64,000 nucleotides of DNA, from contig CAWAIM010000051.1 of the NCBI GenBank assembly GCA_963781895.1, forward strand, positions 1-64,000, given 5' to 3'. Below the pieces are notes generated by a model. It was not told where the DNA came from. It ran no database searches and saw only the letters and a list, made by a program, of their open reading frames with translations. Shown piece after piece: positions 25,712 to 35,302 of this stretch (the stretch's first letter is position 1; the number at the start of each line of letters is the position of its first letter). Source of the DNA: Roseiarcus sp963781895. Lineage in GTDB: Bacteria > Pseudomonadota > Alphaproteobacteria > Rhizobiales > Beijerinckiaceae. The position numbers and the translations under genes were made by a program.

Positions 25712-26693
25712 ATGAAAGCCCTGTTCTTCGACGAACCCGAGAAGCCGGTTGTCTCGCAGGTCCAGTCACCTTCGATCACCCCAAATGAAGTGATGATCCG
25801 GTCGCGTCGGGTCGGCATCTGCCATTCGGATTACGAGCTTCTCGCCGGCCGATACATCATCCCGATATCCTACCCAGTGATCCCCGGCCATGAATGGGTC
25901 GGCGAGGTCGTCGATGTCGGCAAGAACGTGACCGGCCTCAAGCCAGGCGATCGCGTGGTTGGCGAGTGCGTGATCAGAACGCCGGAGCGAATCCACCACT
26001 TCGGCTTCTCCATGGATGGCGCCAACCGGGAGTATTTCGCTGCCCGACCCGAATGGCTCCACAAGCTGCCGGATGCGGTCGACGATGCGAAAGGCGCGCT
26101 GATCGAGCCGTTCACCTGCGGCTTCTATGCGGTTCTTCGCAATGGCGCGCCCAACGCTTCCGAGACGGTCGTGGTCTCGGGCGGAGGGACCATCGGTCTC
26201 GTTACGGCGGCGGCGGCCATTGGCATGGGCGCGCGCGTGATCGTGGTCGACCCCGTGCCCCTGCGTCGCGACATCGCCAAACGGCTGGGCGCAGACGCGA
26301 CCGTCGATCCATTGGCCGGCGAATCCGGCCGAGGCGGTGCAAGAGCTGACCCATGGCGGGGCCGATCTCGTCATCGAGGCGTCCGGCCATTCCGCCTCGC
26401 TTGCGAGCGTCTTCGACTACGCGCGGCCGGAGGGCCGGATCTCGATGGTCGGAATCAACATCGGGAACAGGATCCCGGTCGAGCTCGGCAAGATCCAGAT
26501 GAAGAACCTCACAGTGCGCGGCTGCATCGGGTCGCCGGGCGTCTGGCCTGCCGCGATCCGGTTCCTCGAACGGACCGGAATCGATCTGTCGCCGATCCAG
26601 ACGCACAGCTTCCCGCTGGTCGACGCCGTGACAGCGCTGGAACAGGGGAAGAAGCTGAGCGAAGCGGTCAAGGTGACGCTGGAGATCGCATGA
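25712..26693 (+). CDS. Zinc-dependent sorbitol/galactitol-type alcohol dehydrogenase (frame break at about 26318)
   Basis: The medium-chain dehydrogenase is complete when two frames are joined. The first gives VGICHSDYELLAGRY, PGHEWVGEVVDVG and VVSGGGTIGLVTA. After GADATVDPLA the frame is lost, and it resumes as NPAEAVQELTHGGADLVIEA, running to the TGA at 26693. One extra base in GCCGGCGAA (26316-26319) explains the break. The family is polyol/L-threonine dehydrogenase-like. The ATG at 25712 has a GGGAG just upstream. The intact rest and the wider pattern of +1 insertions favour a sequencing artefact over a dead gene. Confidence 0.8.
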
Positions 26694-26766
26694 CTCGCGC
26701 GCCGGCATGGCGCGCCCGAATATCCGAACCGTGCGCACAGTTTCGCTATGCCGGCAAAGCAGCCTG

Positions 26767-27774
26767 ATGAATCAATTCGTTGACAGATCAAACACCTTCC
26801 TTGGGCGGCGCAGGGTTTTTCCGTTCATGCTCGCGAAGGGGTTTGTGACGGTCGTGATTTCTACGATCGCGCTGATCGGCATCTGTCTCCTGTTTGCGCC
26901 GTCCAGTCTGTCGCATGGCGCTCTGGAGGGAAGCCTGCCGTTTGCGGCCATCATTGCGATTGTCGGCCTGGGGCAGCTGCTGGTCGTTCAACAGGGAGGT
27001 TTTGACCTTTCGCTGGCAGGAGGCGTCTCGCTCGCCGTCGTCATATCGACACACTATCCGCAAGGAGACAACGCTCTGCTCCTCCCGGCCGTTTTGATGG
27101 CGATCGCCTGCGCGATCATGGCCGGCTTGGCGAACGGGATTCTCGTCAGCCTCTTCAGCCTCAATGCCATTGTCGCGACCATCGGCGTGAACGCTCTGCT
27201 ATATGGAGCCGTCTTCGCTGTTTCCGGCGGCGTGCCCAAAACAACAACCACCTTGTTGGCCGCAATCGCTGGCGGCCGCGCACTCGGGCTTCCAAACTCC
27301 CTCTATTTCGCGCTGGCCGCGTTGCTGGTGGTTTCATTTATCTTGAAAAAGTCTGTGGCTGGAAGGCGCTTCGAAGCGATCGGCGCAAACCCATTGGCTG
27401 CCCGCGCCGTGGGACTTCGCGTGCAGCTTCATCAACTTTTGGCCTATGTCTATGCCCAGCTCCTCTATTGCATGGCTGGCCTGCTCGTGGCCGGCATCAC
27501 TCGTGAACCCACAGCATTCCAAGGCGATTCCCTGCTTTTGCCTTCGGTTGCTGTTGTCGTTCTCGGTGGAACGTCGCTGCTTGGTGGTCGTGGGTTTCCG
27601 ATCTCGACCGTCATTGCTTCGTTCTTCCTGAACCAGTTGAGCCAATTCGCACTCGCAGTTGGTGTGCCGTATTCGGCTCAAACCATCATCCAGGCGTTGG
27701 CCTTGGGTTTTGGTATCGGCGTCTACTCTGTGCGGTGGACGGTAAACATGACTAGGCAAACTAAACCAGTGTGA
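26767..27774 (+). CDS. Sugar ABC importer permease (RbsC family)
   Basis: A 335-residue integral membrane protein with about nine hydrophobic helices. The family signature EAIGANPLAARAVGLRV, the coupling region to the ATPase, lies after the middle. The LLPSVAVVVLGGTSLLGGRG motif near the C terminus is typical of RbsC/AraH-type permeases. The ATG at 26767 starts a normal permease N terminus. It lies upstream of the binding-protein gene and should pair with the permease half of the fused ABC protein at 28998-31457. Confidence 0.87.
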   Translation: MNQFVDRSNTFLGRRRVFPFMLAKGFVTVVISTIALIGICLLFAPSSLSHGALEGSLPFAAIIAIVGLGQLLVVQQGGFDLSLAGGVSLAVVISTHYPQGDNALLLPAVLMAIACAIMAGLANGILVSLFSLNAIVATIGVNALLYGAVFAVSGGVPKTTTTLLAAIAGGRALGLPNSLYFALAALLVVSFILKKSVAGRRFEAIGANPLAARAVGLRVQLHQLLAYVYAQLLYCMAGLLVAGITREPTAFQGDSLLLPSVAVVVLGGTSLLGGRGFPISTVIASFFLNQLSQFALAVGVPYSAQTIIQALALGFGIGVYSVRWTVNMTRQTKPV

Positions 27775-27786
27775 GTGGAGGAGAAA

Positions 27787-28854
27787 ATGAAATTCTTGGA
27801 CAAACAGAACCTAGCGCTCACCGCGGCGGCGACAATCATCGCCCTCGGGTGCTCCAATCTGGCTCAGGCCGAAACTCCGTCATGGTGCGGCCCGAAGAAA
27901 GCGTCGATTGCTTTGCTTGATGGCTATGGCGGCAACAGCTGGCGCCAGGTGACGACCGCTTCCGGCAAGCAGGAAGCCCTCAAGTGCCCCAGTATCACGA
28001 ATTACGAATATGCTGACGGCCAGGGCGACACTCAAAAGTCGATTTCCGACATTAAGGCCATGGCCGCCAAAGGCATCGATGCCCTCGTCGTCTTTCCTGA
28101 CGCCGGACAGGCGATGCTGCCAGCGATAACCAGCGTCTACAAGTCGGGCAAAGTCATTGTACCTTACCGCGTCGAAGCCGGGGGTAAGGCCGGCGTGAAC
28201 TACACCAAGTTCATCGGTACCGATTTCAAGAATGACGGCCAGAACTGGGGCAACTGGATCAAGAGCGTGCTGCCTCAAGGCGGCAACCTTCTGTTCTTGA
28301 GCGGCCCTGCGGGCAACAGCCAGGGTCTCGACGAGCTTGCGGGGCTGAAGTCCGTGCTTGGACCCGAATACAAGTTCATCAACCCCGAGCCCTTCGATGT
28401 GACGAACTGGGATCCTGCGCTGACGCAAAAGGTTCTGACGGCCGAAATCGCCAAGAATAGCAAGATCGACGTCATTGTTTCTGATTTCGGGCCGTCGCTG
28501 GTCGGTGCGCTTCCGCTGTTCAAGCAATCCGGTCGGTCGATCCCGGCGCTTGCCACATCTGACGGCAATTCACTGGGCTGCTTCTGGACCGACGTCCACC
28601 AGGACAACCCGGACTTCAAGCTATTCACCGTCTCAACCGAAAACGACAACGTTCGCCTGGCCGTGCAATGGGCGGTCGCAGCTGCGACCGGCGGCACGCC
28701 GCCTAAAGAGGAAACGTTCAAGGGCCCTGTCTTCGAAAATTCCGTGACTGGCGCGCCTCATCCGGTCCAGTGCCGCAAGGATCTCCCCGGTCAGATCTAT
28801 TTGTCGGCCGAGCTGTCTCCGGAAGAACAGACCAAAGCGGTCAGCACCAAGTAG
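27787..28854 (+). CDS. Periplasmic sugar-type substrate-binding protein
   Basis: A 355-residue periplasmic binding protein of the ribose/galactose type. A Sec signal (about 1-28) ends in NLAQA, and the mature protein carries SIALLDGYGGNSWRQ, ISDIKAMAAKGIDALVVFPD and a C-terminal LSAELSPEEQ. A GGAGGAG site lies directly before the ATG. It supplies substrate to the flanking permeases. Its conserved aromatic and Asn/Asp residues suit a polar, hydroxylated ligand, but the ligand itself cannot be read from sequence. A strong hairpin follows the gene. Confidence 0.88.
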   Translation: MKFLDKQNLALTAAATIIALGCSNLAQAETPSWCGPKKASIALLDGYGGNSWRQVTTASGKQEALKCPSITNYEYADGQGDTQKSISDIKAMAAKGIDALVVFPDAGQAMLPAITSVYKSGKVIVPYRVEAGGKAGVNYTKFIGTDFKNDGQNWGNWIKSVLPQGGNLLFLSGPAGNSQGLDELAGLKSVLGPEYKFINPEPFDVTNWDPALTQKVLTAEIAKNSKIDVIVSDFGPSLVGALPLFKQSGRSIPALATSDGNSLGCFWTDVHQDNPDFKLFTVSTENDNVRLAVQWAVAAATGGTPPKEETFKGPVFENSVTGAPHPVQCRKDLPGQIYLSAELSPEEQTKAVSTK

Positions 28855-28866
28855 CATCGCATGTGC

Positions 28867-28890
28867 CCCGGAGGCAAAATAGCCTCCGGG
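28867..28890 (+). terminator. Hairpin after the binding-protein gene (partial terminator or mRNA stabiliser)
   Basis: A perfect nine-base-pair stem, CCCGGAGGC / GCCTCCGGG, with an AAAATA loop. CTTTTT follows five bases later. It lies between the binding-protein gene and the ABC fusion. This position suits partial termination or 3' protection, making the binding protein more abundant than the transporter. Confidence 0.65.
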
Positions 28891-28997
28891 AGCGACCTTT
28901 TTGACAAGTACCGGATGTGGATATCTTACGCGGAATCCTCGCCGTGAATGTTCGTAGTCACGAACCTCGTCTTACTGGCGCGCCGGCGCATGGTGAC

Positions 28998-31457
28998 ATG
29001 ACGATCCGGTTGTCCAACATTTCAAAGTTCTACTCGGGCGTGCGGGCGCTTGATAGCGTCAGCGCGGAGTTCTTCGAGAGCGAGGTTCACGCGATCCTCG
29101 GCGAAAACGGGGCCGGCAAGTCAACTCTCATCAATATCATTTCCGGCGCCCTGCAGCCGGAACAGGGCGCGATCGAATTCGAGGGGAATCCCGTGTCCTC
29201 GATGTCGCCGGAAACGGCCGCGTCGTTGGGCATATCGATTTCCTTTCAACACCCGGCCGTGCTCGACGACCTCTCGGTGCTGGAGAATTTCCAGGTCGCT
29301 CTTCCCCCTTCGTTGTTTGCCGGAAAGTCCGCGCAGACCGTTGCGCGAAATGCGCTCGACGCAGTCGGCCTGCACGTCCCGTTGCGTACGCGCGCCGATG
29401 CGCTGACGGTCGCCCAAAAGCACTTGCTCGAAATCGCCAAGGCTTTGGCGATCAAGCCGAAGGTGTTGATCCTCGACGAGCCGACGGCTTCGCTCGATCA
29501 AGCGGCCACCGATATGCTTTTCGGCCGCATAAGGGAGGTGGTCAGGACAGGAACGTCGGTGATCTACATCACCCATCGCCTCGCGGAATTGCGTCAGATC
29601 GCGCAACGGGTCACGGTTCTTCGCGACGGTCGGGTTCAAGGCGTGGGGCTGGTCAATGAAGTGAGCGACGCCGACCTTCTAAGCATGATCGTCGGGCGAA
29701 CGCTGGGGTCGACGTTCCCGCAGAAGTCTCAAAATGTCTCGAAGGACATCAACTTTGCGGTCGAGTCCTTTAGCGGCAAGAGATTCACTGATGTGAGCTT
29801 TGAAGTGCCGCGGGCCCAAATCGTGGGCGTCGCCGGCGTGGCGGGCAACGGCCAATCCGAGTTAATGCGCGCGCTGGCGGGCCTCCAACAATCCAAAGGC
29901 GCGATTCAACTCAATGGCCGCGCCCTCGATCAAGGCGACCTTTTGCGCGAAGCAGCATTCATGCCTTCGGATCGGCATACCGAAGGGTTGGCGGCGAGCC
30001 TGACGGTGCGCGAGAACGCGACATTCGCCGCTCTGGACAGGTTTGCCGCGTATGGACTGCTCAGCCGAAAGAGAGAAATTGAGCAGGTCGAAACGACATT
30101 CAAGTCGTTGGCGGTCAAGACGGCGAGCCTGGAAGCTCCCATCCTGTCGCTTTCCGGGGGCAATCAACAAAAGGTCGTAATGGCCCGCGCCTTGCTGTCG
30201 GAACCCGGATTTATTGTCGCCGACGAACCGACCCAGGGAGTCGATGTTGGCGCGCGCGCCGAGATCTATCGTATTTTGCGCGAGGTATCGAGTTCGGGCA
30301 CGCCAGTCATCGTCAATTCTTCGGACGCGGCAGAGCTTGAAGGGTTGTGCGACCAAGTCATTGTCATGTCGCGGGGGCGCGTTGTCGCAAAGCTGAGCGG
30401 CGACGAAGTCTTGGAGGCCAGGATCGTCGCCGCGGCTGTCAAAGCCGACACCCACGTCGGCGACTCCGGCTTGCAGGACCGCGTCGCTTCGAGGACCAGC
30501 GGATGGCGGCATTTTCTGCAATCGGACAATGCGCCGGCCGTTCCCCTTGCGCTTGTCACCTGTCTGCTCGGGCTCTACGTCTTCGGGCAAAACCCCAACT
30601 TTCTGTCGGCGTTCAATATCTCCAACATCCTCCTGTTGGCGACCGCGTTGGGCTTCATCGCCCTCGGGCAAACCGTCGCGCTGTTGATGGCTGGAATTGA
30701 CTTGTCGGTTGGTCCGCTCGCGGGTTTTCTGGTCGTGGTCGCCTCGTTCTTCGTGAACGATGACAAGTCTCCAACGGTGATCGCGGCGGGCTTCCTCTTG
30801 ATGTTCGGCGGCGCGTTCGTTGTCGGCGCGATCAACGGACTTCTCATAAGATTTGCGAATTTCACGGCGATTGCCGCGACGCTCGCGATGTATATCGGCA
30901 TTCAGGGGATGAGCTTCCTGTTGCGTGATGGCCCGGGCGGATACATCAACGCCACTGTCGCTGACGTCATCAACCGGCTGTATGGGCCGATACCCCTGGC
31001 GTTTCTGGTCTTGGTCGTTTTCGCCGTTGCATGCGAATACGCGTTGCGGAGCTCGCGGTTCGGCTGGCAGCTTCGGGCGATAGGCTCCGATGAGGAATCG
31101 GCGCGGCGAATCGGCGTTCGGATCGATCGCACGTTCGTCGCCGGCTATATCGCTTCTTCCCTGTTAACGGCGTTTGGCGCCGTCATGCTGTTCGGCCAGA
31201 TCGGGGTCGGCGATCCCCGGCAAGGCGCGAATTATACGCTGTCGAGCATCACCGCGGTCGTGCTTGGCGGAACGAGCCTGCGCGGCGGACGCGGAACGTT
31301 CATCGGCACAGTGCTCGGCACGCTCCTACTGACGGAAGTTCTCAATGCCGCCACCTTTCTTGGTCTGTCTGAAACCTATCAATACGTGTTTCAAGGCATT
31401 CTCGTCCTGATCGCCGCGCTGATCTATTCGACGGTGCGTGGGCGGACCGCGGCGTGA
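28998..31457 (+). CDS. ABC transporter fusion: tandem sugar-type ATPase domains plus RbsC-type permease
   Basis: About 819 residues hold three modules. ATPase 1 has Walker A GENGAGKST (35-43) and Walker B VLILDEPTASL, with a degenerate signature LTVAQKHLLEIAKAL. ATPase 2 has a weak P-loop, GVAGNGQSEL, but a good signature LSGGNQQKVVMARAL (near 384) and FIVADEPTQGVDVG, as in RbsA. From about residue 505 an RbsC-type permease follows, ending in SSITAVVLGGTSLRGGRG. RbsA and RbsC are normally separate. The ATG at 28998 is nearest the conserved start; the frame opens 27 codons earlier at a GTG. Confidence 0.87.
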   Translation: MTIRLSNISKFYSGVRALDSVSAEFFESEVHAILGENGAGKSTLINIISGALQPEQGAIEFEGNPVSSMSPETAASLGISISFQHPAVLDDLSVLENFQVALPPSLFAGKSAQTVARNALDAVGLHVPLRTRADALTVAQKHLLEIAKALAIKPKVLILDEPTASLDQAATDMLFGRIREVVRTGTSVIYITHRLAELRQIAQRVTVLRDGRVQGVGLVNEVSDADLLSMIVGRTLGSTFPQKSQNVSKDINFAVESFSGKRFTDVSFEVPRAQIVGVAGVAGNGQSELMRALAGLQQSKGAIQLNGRALDQGDLLREAAFMPSDRHTEGLAASLTVRENATFAALDRFAAYGLLSRKREIEQVETTFKSLAVKTASLEAPILSLSGGNQQKVVMARALLSEPGFIVADEPTQGVDVGARAEIYRILREVSSSGTPVIVNSSDAAELEGLCDQVIVMSRGRVVAKLSGDEVLEARIVAAAVKADTHVGDSGLQDRVASRTSGWRHFLQSDNAPAVPLALVTCLLGLYVFGQNPNFLSAFNISNILLLATALGFIALGQTVALLMAGIDLSVGPLAGFLVVVASFFVNDDKSPTVIAAGFLLMFGGAFVVGAINGLLIRFANFTAIAATLAMYIGIQGMSFLLRDGPGGYINATVADVINRLYGPIPLAFLVLVVFAVACEYALRSSRFGWQLRAIGSDEESARRIGVRIDRTFVAGYIASSLLTAFGAVMLFGQIGVGDPRQGANYTLSSITAVVLGGTSLRGGRGTFIGTVLGTLLLTEVLNAATFLGLSETYQYVFQGILVLIAALIYSTVRGRTAA

Positions 31458-32143
31458 AACGATGGAACGGACGGTCCTGCGCTTGCCGACCGCATTGAAT
31501 CGGCCGAGGCGAGGCGGAATGCGCTCAAGATAGATACCGGGCGGCGCGCATTGGGAGGAGGAGCCCCGTGGATAGTCTCGTCCGACGGCGATTGTCGCAG
31601 ATCGGCAGGACGATCACGTCCGACCGACGCCTGAAGCCTCCGACGGGGGGCCACTGGAGTGGGCGCTCATCCCGCCGCCCCGTCCCCGAAACGCGTTCTG
31701 GTCCTGCCGCCTGTTCATGTTTGGCCGCCAGGGTGACCAGCCTCGCGGCGGATGCCTAGAGCCTGACATCACCGAACGCGGAACAATCGGCTGGCGTCTC
31801 GTCGTCGCCGGCATTGGACCCGATAAAGCCATCGGCGCAAGCTCAATCCAACCGCTGGTCAGGCTCGGCCTGCAGGCAGGCGATCCGGCAGAACCACACC
31901 GTTCGACGGTCAGCGCACGCGGTCGTTCGACATCGGAGCACTTCCTCGACAGCGGCGGCGGGTATCCCGAGGACCTCGCCAGTTCCTGATCAACGCCGCT
32001 TCGTTCTCATTCTGTCCACGTAGCGTGGTTTTCTGCCCGTTCCATGTCGTCGCCCCGTGGAAGGTTTAAGAAATTGACTTCGAGACTTCAGCTTCGCCAG
32101 CCGGCGCGGAAAGTCGATCAGCTCGAGCGAGCCGGCCTTCGCC
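31458..32143. other. Intergenic region at the right edge of the island
   Basis: Nearly 700 bases between the convergent ABC fusion and RND genes. Several short frames exist, none with family features. I see no clear terminator, tRNA or IS ends. It may be a scar of past recombination. Confidence 0.4.
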
Positions 32144-35100
32144 TCATGAGGCGACCGCTTGTCGTGCATGCGCGTCAAGCTGCTCGACCTCGAAACGCCC
32201 ATAGCGAAGCGCCAGCGTCGGCAGGACCAGGAGGTTGAGCGCCATGGAAGTCATGAGGCCGCCCAAGATGACAATCGCCATCGGGCCTTCGATCTCGCGC
32301 CCAGGCTCGCCGGCGCCGACCGCGAGCGGAAGCAACCCGAGGCCGGTCACCAGAGAGGTCATCAGAATTGGAACGAGGCGGTCGGAGGCGCCTTCAATCG
32401 CCGTTTCTAGCCCCCATGCGCGTCCTTCAACATCAACCAGACGCTCATAGCGCGAGATCATCAGGATGGAGTTGCGCAGAGTGATCCCGAACAGGGTCAC
32501 GAACCCGACCAGTGACCCGAGCGAAAGCAGACCGCCGGTGAGCGCCACAGCGAAGACTCCGCCGACGAAGGCGAACGGCAAGTTGATTAGAACCAACAAG
32601 AGGTTGCGCCAGTGGCCCGCGACGATCGAAAGCAGAAGGACGATGCCGATTCCCGCGAGCGACGCGTTGACGAGTAGATCGCGCCGCGACCGAGCCTGGG
32701 CTTCCGCGGCGCCGGCGAACTCCACATGCGCGCCAGGGGGCAGGACGACTTCCCTGGCGATCTTCTTCCTGGCGTCGCGGACGAAAGAGACGACGTCGCG
32801 TCCCGTCACGTTTGCTGTTACGGCCGCGACGCGCTGAGCGTTTTGATGGAGCACCTGATATCGGCCGGAAGTCTCATAGACGTCTGCGACCTGCTTCAAG
32901 AGTATGTAAGTCCCGCTCGATGTCCTTAATGGCAAGTCGCCGATCTGATCGACCCGAGCGCGAGAGCGCTCATCAAGAATCACGATAATATCAAACGCTG
33001 AGTTGCCTTCATATCCTTGACCGACGACGTCGCCCTGATAAGCCGTACGCACGAGCGCGAGGACTTCGACTGCGTCGAGCCCCCATCGCTGCAGGTCCGC
33101 CGGGCGCAAGGTGACGTTGATTTGCGGCATTCCAGGCGGGGATCGTTCCTGGACGTCGATAGCGCCTGGAACTTCGCCGAGTTTTCGCGCGACCGCGCGC
33201 GCGGCGCTCTCCAACCGGTCGAGATCGGCGCCGTACACATTCACCGCGACCGCGGCGGTGAAGCCCGAGACCGTCTCCTCCACGCGCTCGGTCAGGAAGG
33301 TCTTGAGCGAATAAATTAGGCTCGGGAAGTTCGCCATCGCCGCTCGCATCCGCGTTTCGGCCACAGCCTGTGCATGGCCTGAGAGTCCCGGCTCCAGATC
33401 GATCTCGAACTCACTATAATGAGTGCCCTCGGTGTCCGGACCGGCTTCGGCGCGGCCGACATGCTGCGCCACGCTTCGAACGCTGGGGACCTCCAGAATC
33501 GCCTTGGTTATCAGCTTCCCGATCCGGAGCGATTCGTTAAGCGAAGTCCCGGGCGTCAACGTAACATGCAGAATCAAATGGCCCTCTCTGAGATCTGGCA
33601 AGTAAGTCCCGCCAAACAACGGCAACATCGCCGCGGCGAGGGCCGCGAGCGCGATCGTCGCCCCGAGGACAATTTTCGGAAAGCCTTCGATGCGCCTGAG
33701 CGCCGTCGCGTAGGTCCTGCGCGACCAACGAATGACCGGGGGATCGCCATGCCGCTGTCGACCGCTTCCGGCCAACAGCAACATGGAAAGCGCAGGAGTC
33801 ACCGTCAGGGCGACTGCGAGCGAAGCCAACACCGCAAGGATGTATGCGATGCTGAGGGGCCGAAAAAGACGACCCCCCACTCCCGAGAGCGCGACGACCG
33901 GAAGGAATACCAGCAAGGCCGCGAAGGTTGCGTAGACGACAGCGCCGCGGACCTCGAGGATGGCGTCAAGCACTACGCGAGACTCGGATTTCGGTTCCGC
34001 CAATCGGCGGTTCTCGCGCAGTCGGCGCGCGACATTCTCAACGCCGATCACCGCGTCATCGACCACCTCCCCGATGGCGATGGCGAGACCGCCCAGCGTC
34101 ATGGTGTTGAGGGTTTCGCCGATCCATTGCAACGCCAGCGCCCCGGCCACCAACGATAAGGGTATTGCGGTGCAGCTAATGATTGAGGCGCGCCAGTCGA
34201 ACATGAAAAGGAACAGAACGACAATCACCAGCGCGCCGCCGATCATAAGAGCTCCCAGGACGTTCTCCGTCGCCGTGTCGATGAAATTGGCGGGGCGGAA
34301 CAGATCGGGGTGGAGTTGAATCATTTCGCGTTCGAGGGCGGGTCGCAGGTCTCGCAGCGCAGATTCCACTCTGGCTGTGACCTCGCGCGTATTGGCGCCG
34401 TATTGCTGACTTATCATCAACATGACGCCCGGCTTCCCGTTGATGAGAGCGGCGCCGATCGGCGGCACGGGAGCGGCGACGACATTGGCGACGTCGCCGA
34501 GCACGACGCTCGCGCCGCCTTCATGGAACAGAACCGCGCGGGCGAGTTGCTCCGGCGTCAAAGACTGGCCCCGGGTCTCGATCGTAATGCGCTGATTGAC
34601 CGTATCGACAAAGCCGGCGCCCAGAACGCCGGTCGCCTTGCGCGCCGCGCTCAAGACGTCGTTGATGCCGACTTGAAAGCGAATTAGGTCGTCGGGACGC
34701 AGCTGCACCTGCAGCGACTTTACGTCTCCGCCATAGGTCGAGATTTGAGCGACCCCGGTCACCGCGAGAATCCGCCGGCTCACCGTCCGGTCCGCAATCG
34801 TGCGCACGTCCATGAGCGAGCGCTCGTCGGAGGTGAGTCCGATGATCAACACAGTGCTCGTTGACGAGGTCAGCGGCGTCATCTCCGGAGGCCGCACGCC
34901 CAGCGGCAGTTGAGCGCTCGCCGCCGCCAGCCGCTCAGTCACCAGTTGACGCCCGCGATAGACATCGCTCCCAGGCTCGAAGTTGACGGTGATCACGGAC
35001 AGGCCCTCGATCGAGACCGAGCGCATGCTCTCGATCCCGTCGAGGCCGTTGATCGAAGTTTCGATCGGCTGGGTCACGAGAACCTCGACCTGTTCCGGGC

Positions 35101-35302
35101 TCAAACCCGGCGCTTCGGTCTGAATCGCCACTTGCGGGGGCGCGAATTCGGGAAAGACGTCGTACTTTGCGTCTCCGAGCGAGAACAAGCCGTAGCCCAA
35201 GAGCGCGCATGCCAGCGCAAGCACAATTCCGCGGAAGCGTATGGCGAATGCGACGAGAGCGGCCTGCGGTCCCGACGGGGTTGGGATGGCCCCGCTAGTC
35301 AT
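32144..35302 (-). CDS. RND efflux transporter (CzcA/heavy-metal-efflux-like)
   Basis: A 1052-residue inner-membrane pump with the duplicated RND layout: one helix, a large periplasmic loop, six helices, then a repeat. It groups with CzcA-like pumps by FPEFAPPQVAIQTEAPGLSP at the N terminus and by GGLAIAIGEVVDDAVIGVEN in helix 4. In CzcA the proton-relay signature is D-x5-D-x6-E; here the first Asp is Ala, so the relay differs and the substrate may not be a metal. It follows its membrane-fusion protein with an eight-base overlap. No outer-membrane channel gene is nearby. Confidence 0.88.
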   Translation of the reverse strand: MTSGAIPTPSGPQAALVAFAIRFRGIVLALACALLGYGLFSLGDAKYDVFPEFAPPQVAIQTEAPGLSPEQVEVLVTQPIETSINGLDGIESMRSVSIEGLSVITVNFEPGSDVYRGRQLVTERLAAASAQLPLGVRPPEMTPLTSSTSTVLIIGLTSDERSLMDVRTIADRTVSRRILAVTGVAQISTYGGDVKSLQVQLRPDDLIRFQVGINDVLSAARKATGVLGAGFVDTVNQRITIETRGQSLTPEQLARAVLFHEGGASVVLGDVANVVAAPVPPIGAALINGKPGVMLMISQQYGANTREVTARVESALRDLRPALEREMIQLHPDLFRPANFIDTATENVLGALMIGGALVIVVLFLFMFDWRASIISCTAIPLSLVAGALALQWIGETLNTMTLGGLAIAIGEVVDDAVIGVENVARRLRENRRLAEPKSESRVVLDAILEVRGAVVYATFAALLVFLPVVALSGVGGRLFRPLSIAYILAVLASLAVALTVTPALSMLLLAGSGRQRHGDPPVIRWSRRTYATALRRIEGFPKIVLGATIALAALAAAMLPLFGGTYLPDLREGHLILHVTLTPGTSLNESLRIGKLITKAILEVPSVRSVAQHVGRAEAGPDTEGTHYSEFEIDLEPGLSGHAQAVAETRMRAAMANFPSLIYSLKTFLTERVEETVSGFTAAVAVNVYGADLDRLESAARAVARKLGEVPGAIDVQERSPPGMPQINVTLRPADLQRWGLDAVEVLALVRTAYQGDVVGQGYEGNSAFDIIVILDERSRARVDQIGDLPLRTSSGTYILLKQVADVYETSGRYQVLHQNAQRVAAVTANVTGRDVVSFVRDARKKIAREVVLPPGAHVEFAGAAEAQARSRRDLLVNASLAGIGIVLLLSIVAGHWRNLLLVLINLPFAFVGGVFAVALTGGLLSLGSLVGFVTLFGITLRNSILMISRYERLVDVEGRAWGLETAIEGASDRLVPILMTSLVTGLGLLPLAVGAGEPGREIEGPMAIVILGGLMTSMALNLLVLPTLALRYGRFEVEQLDAHARQAVAS

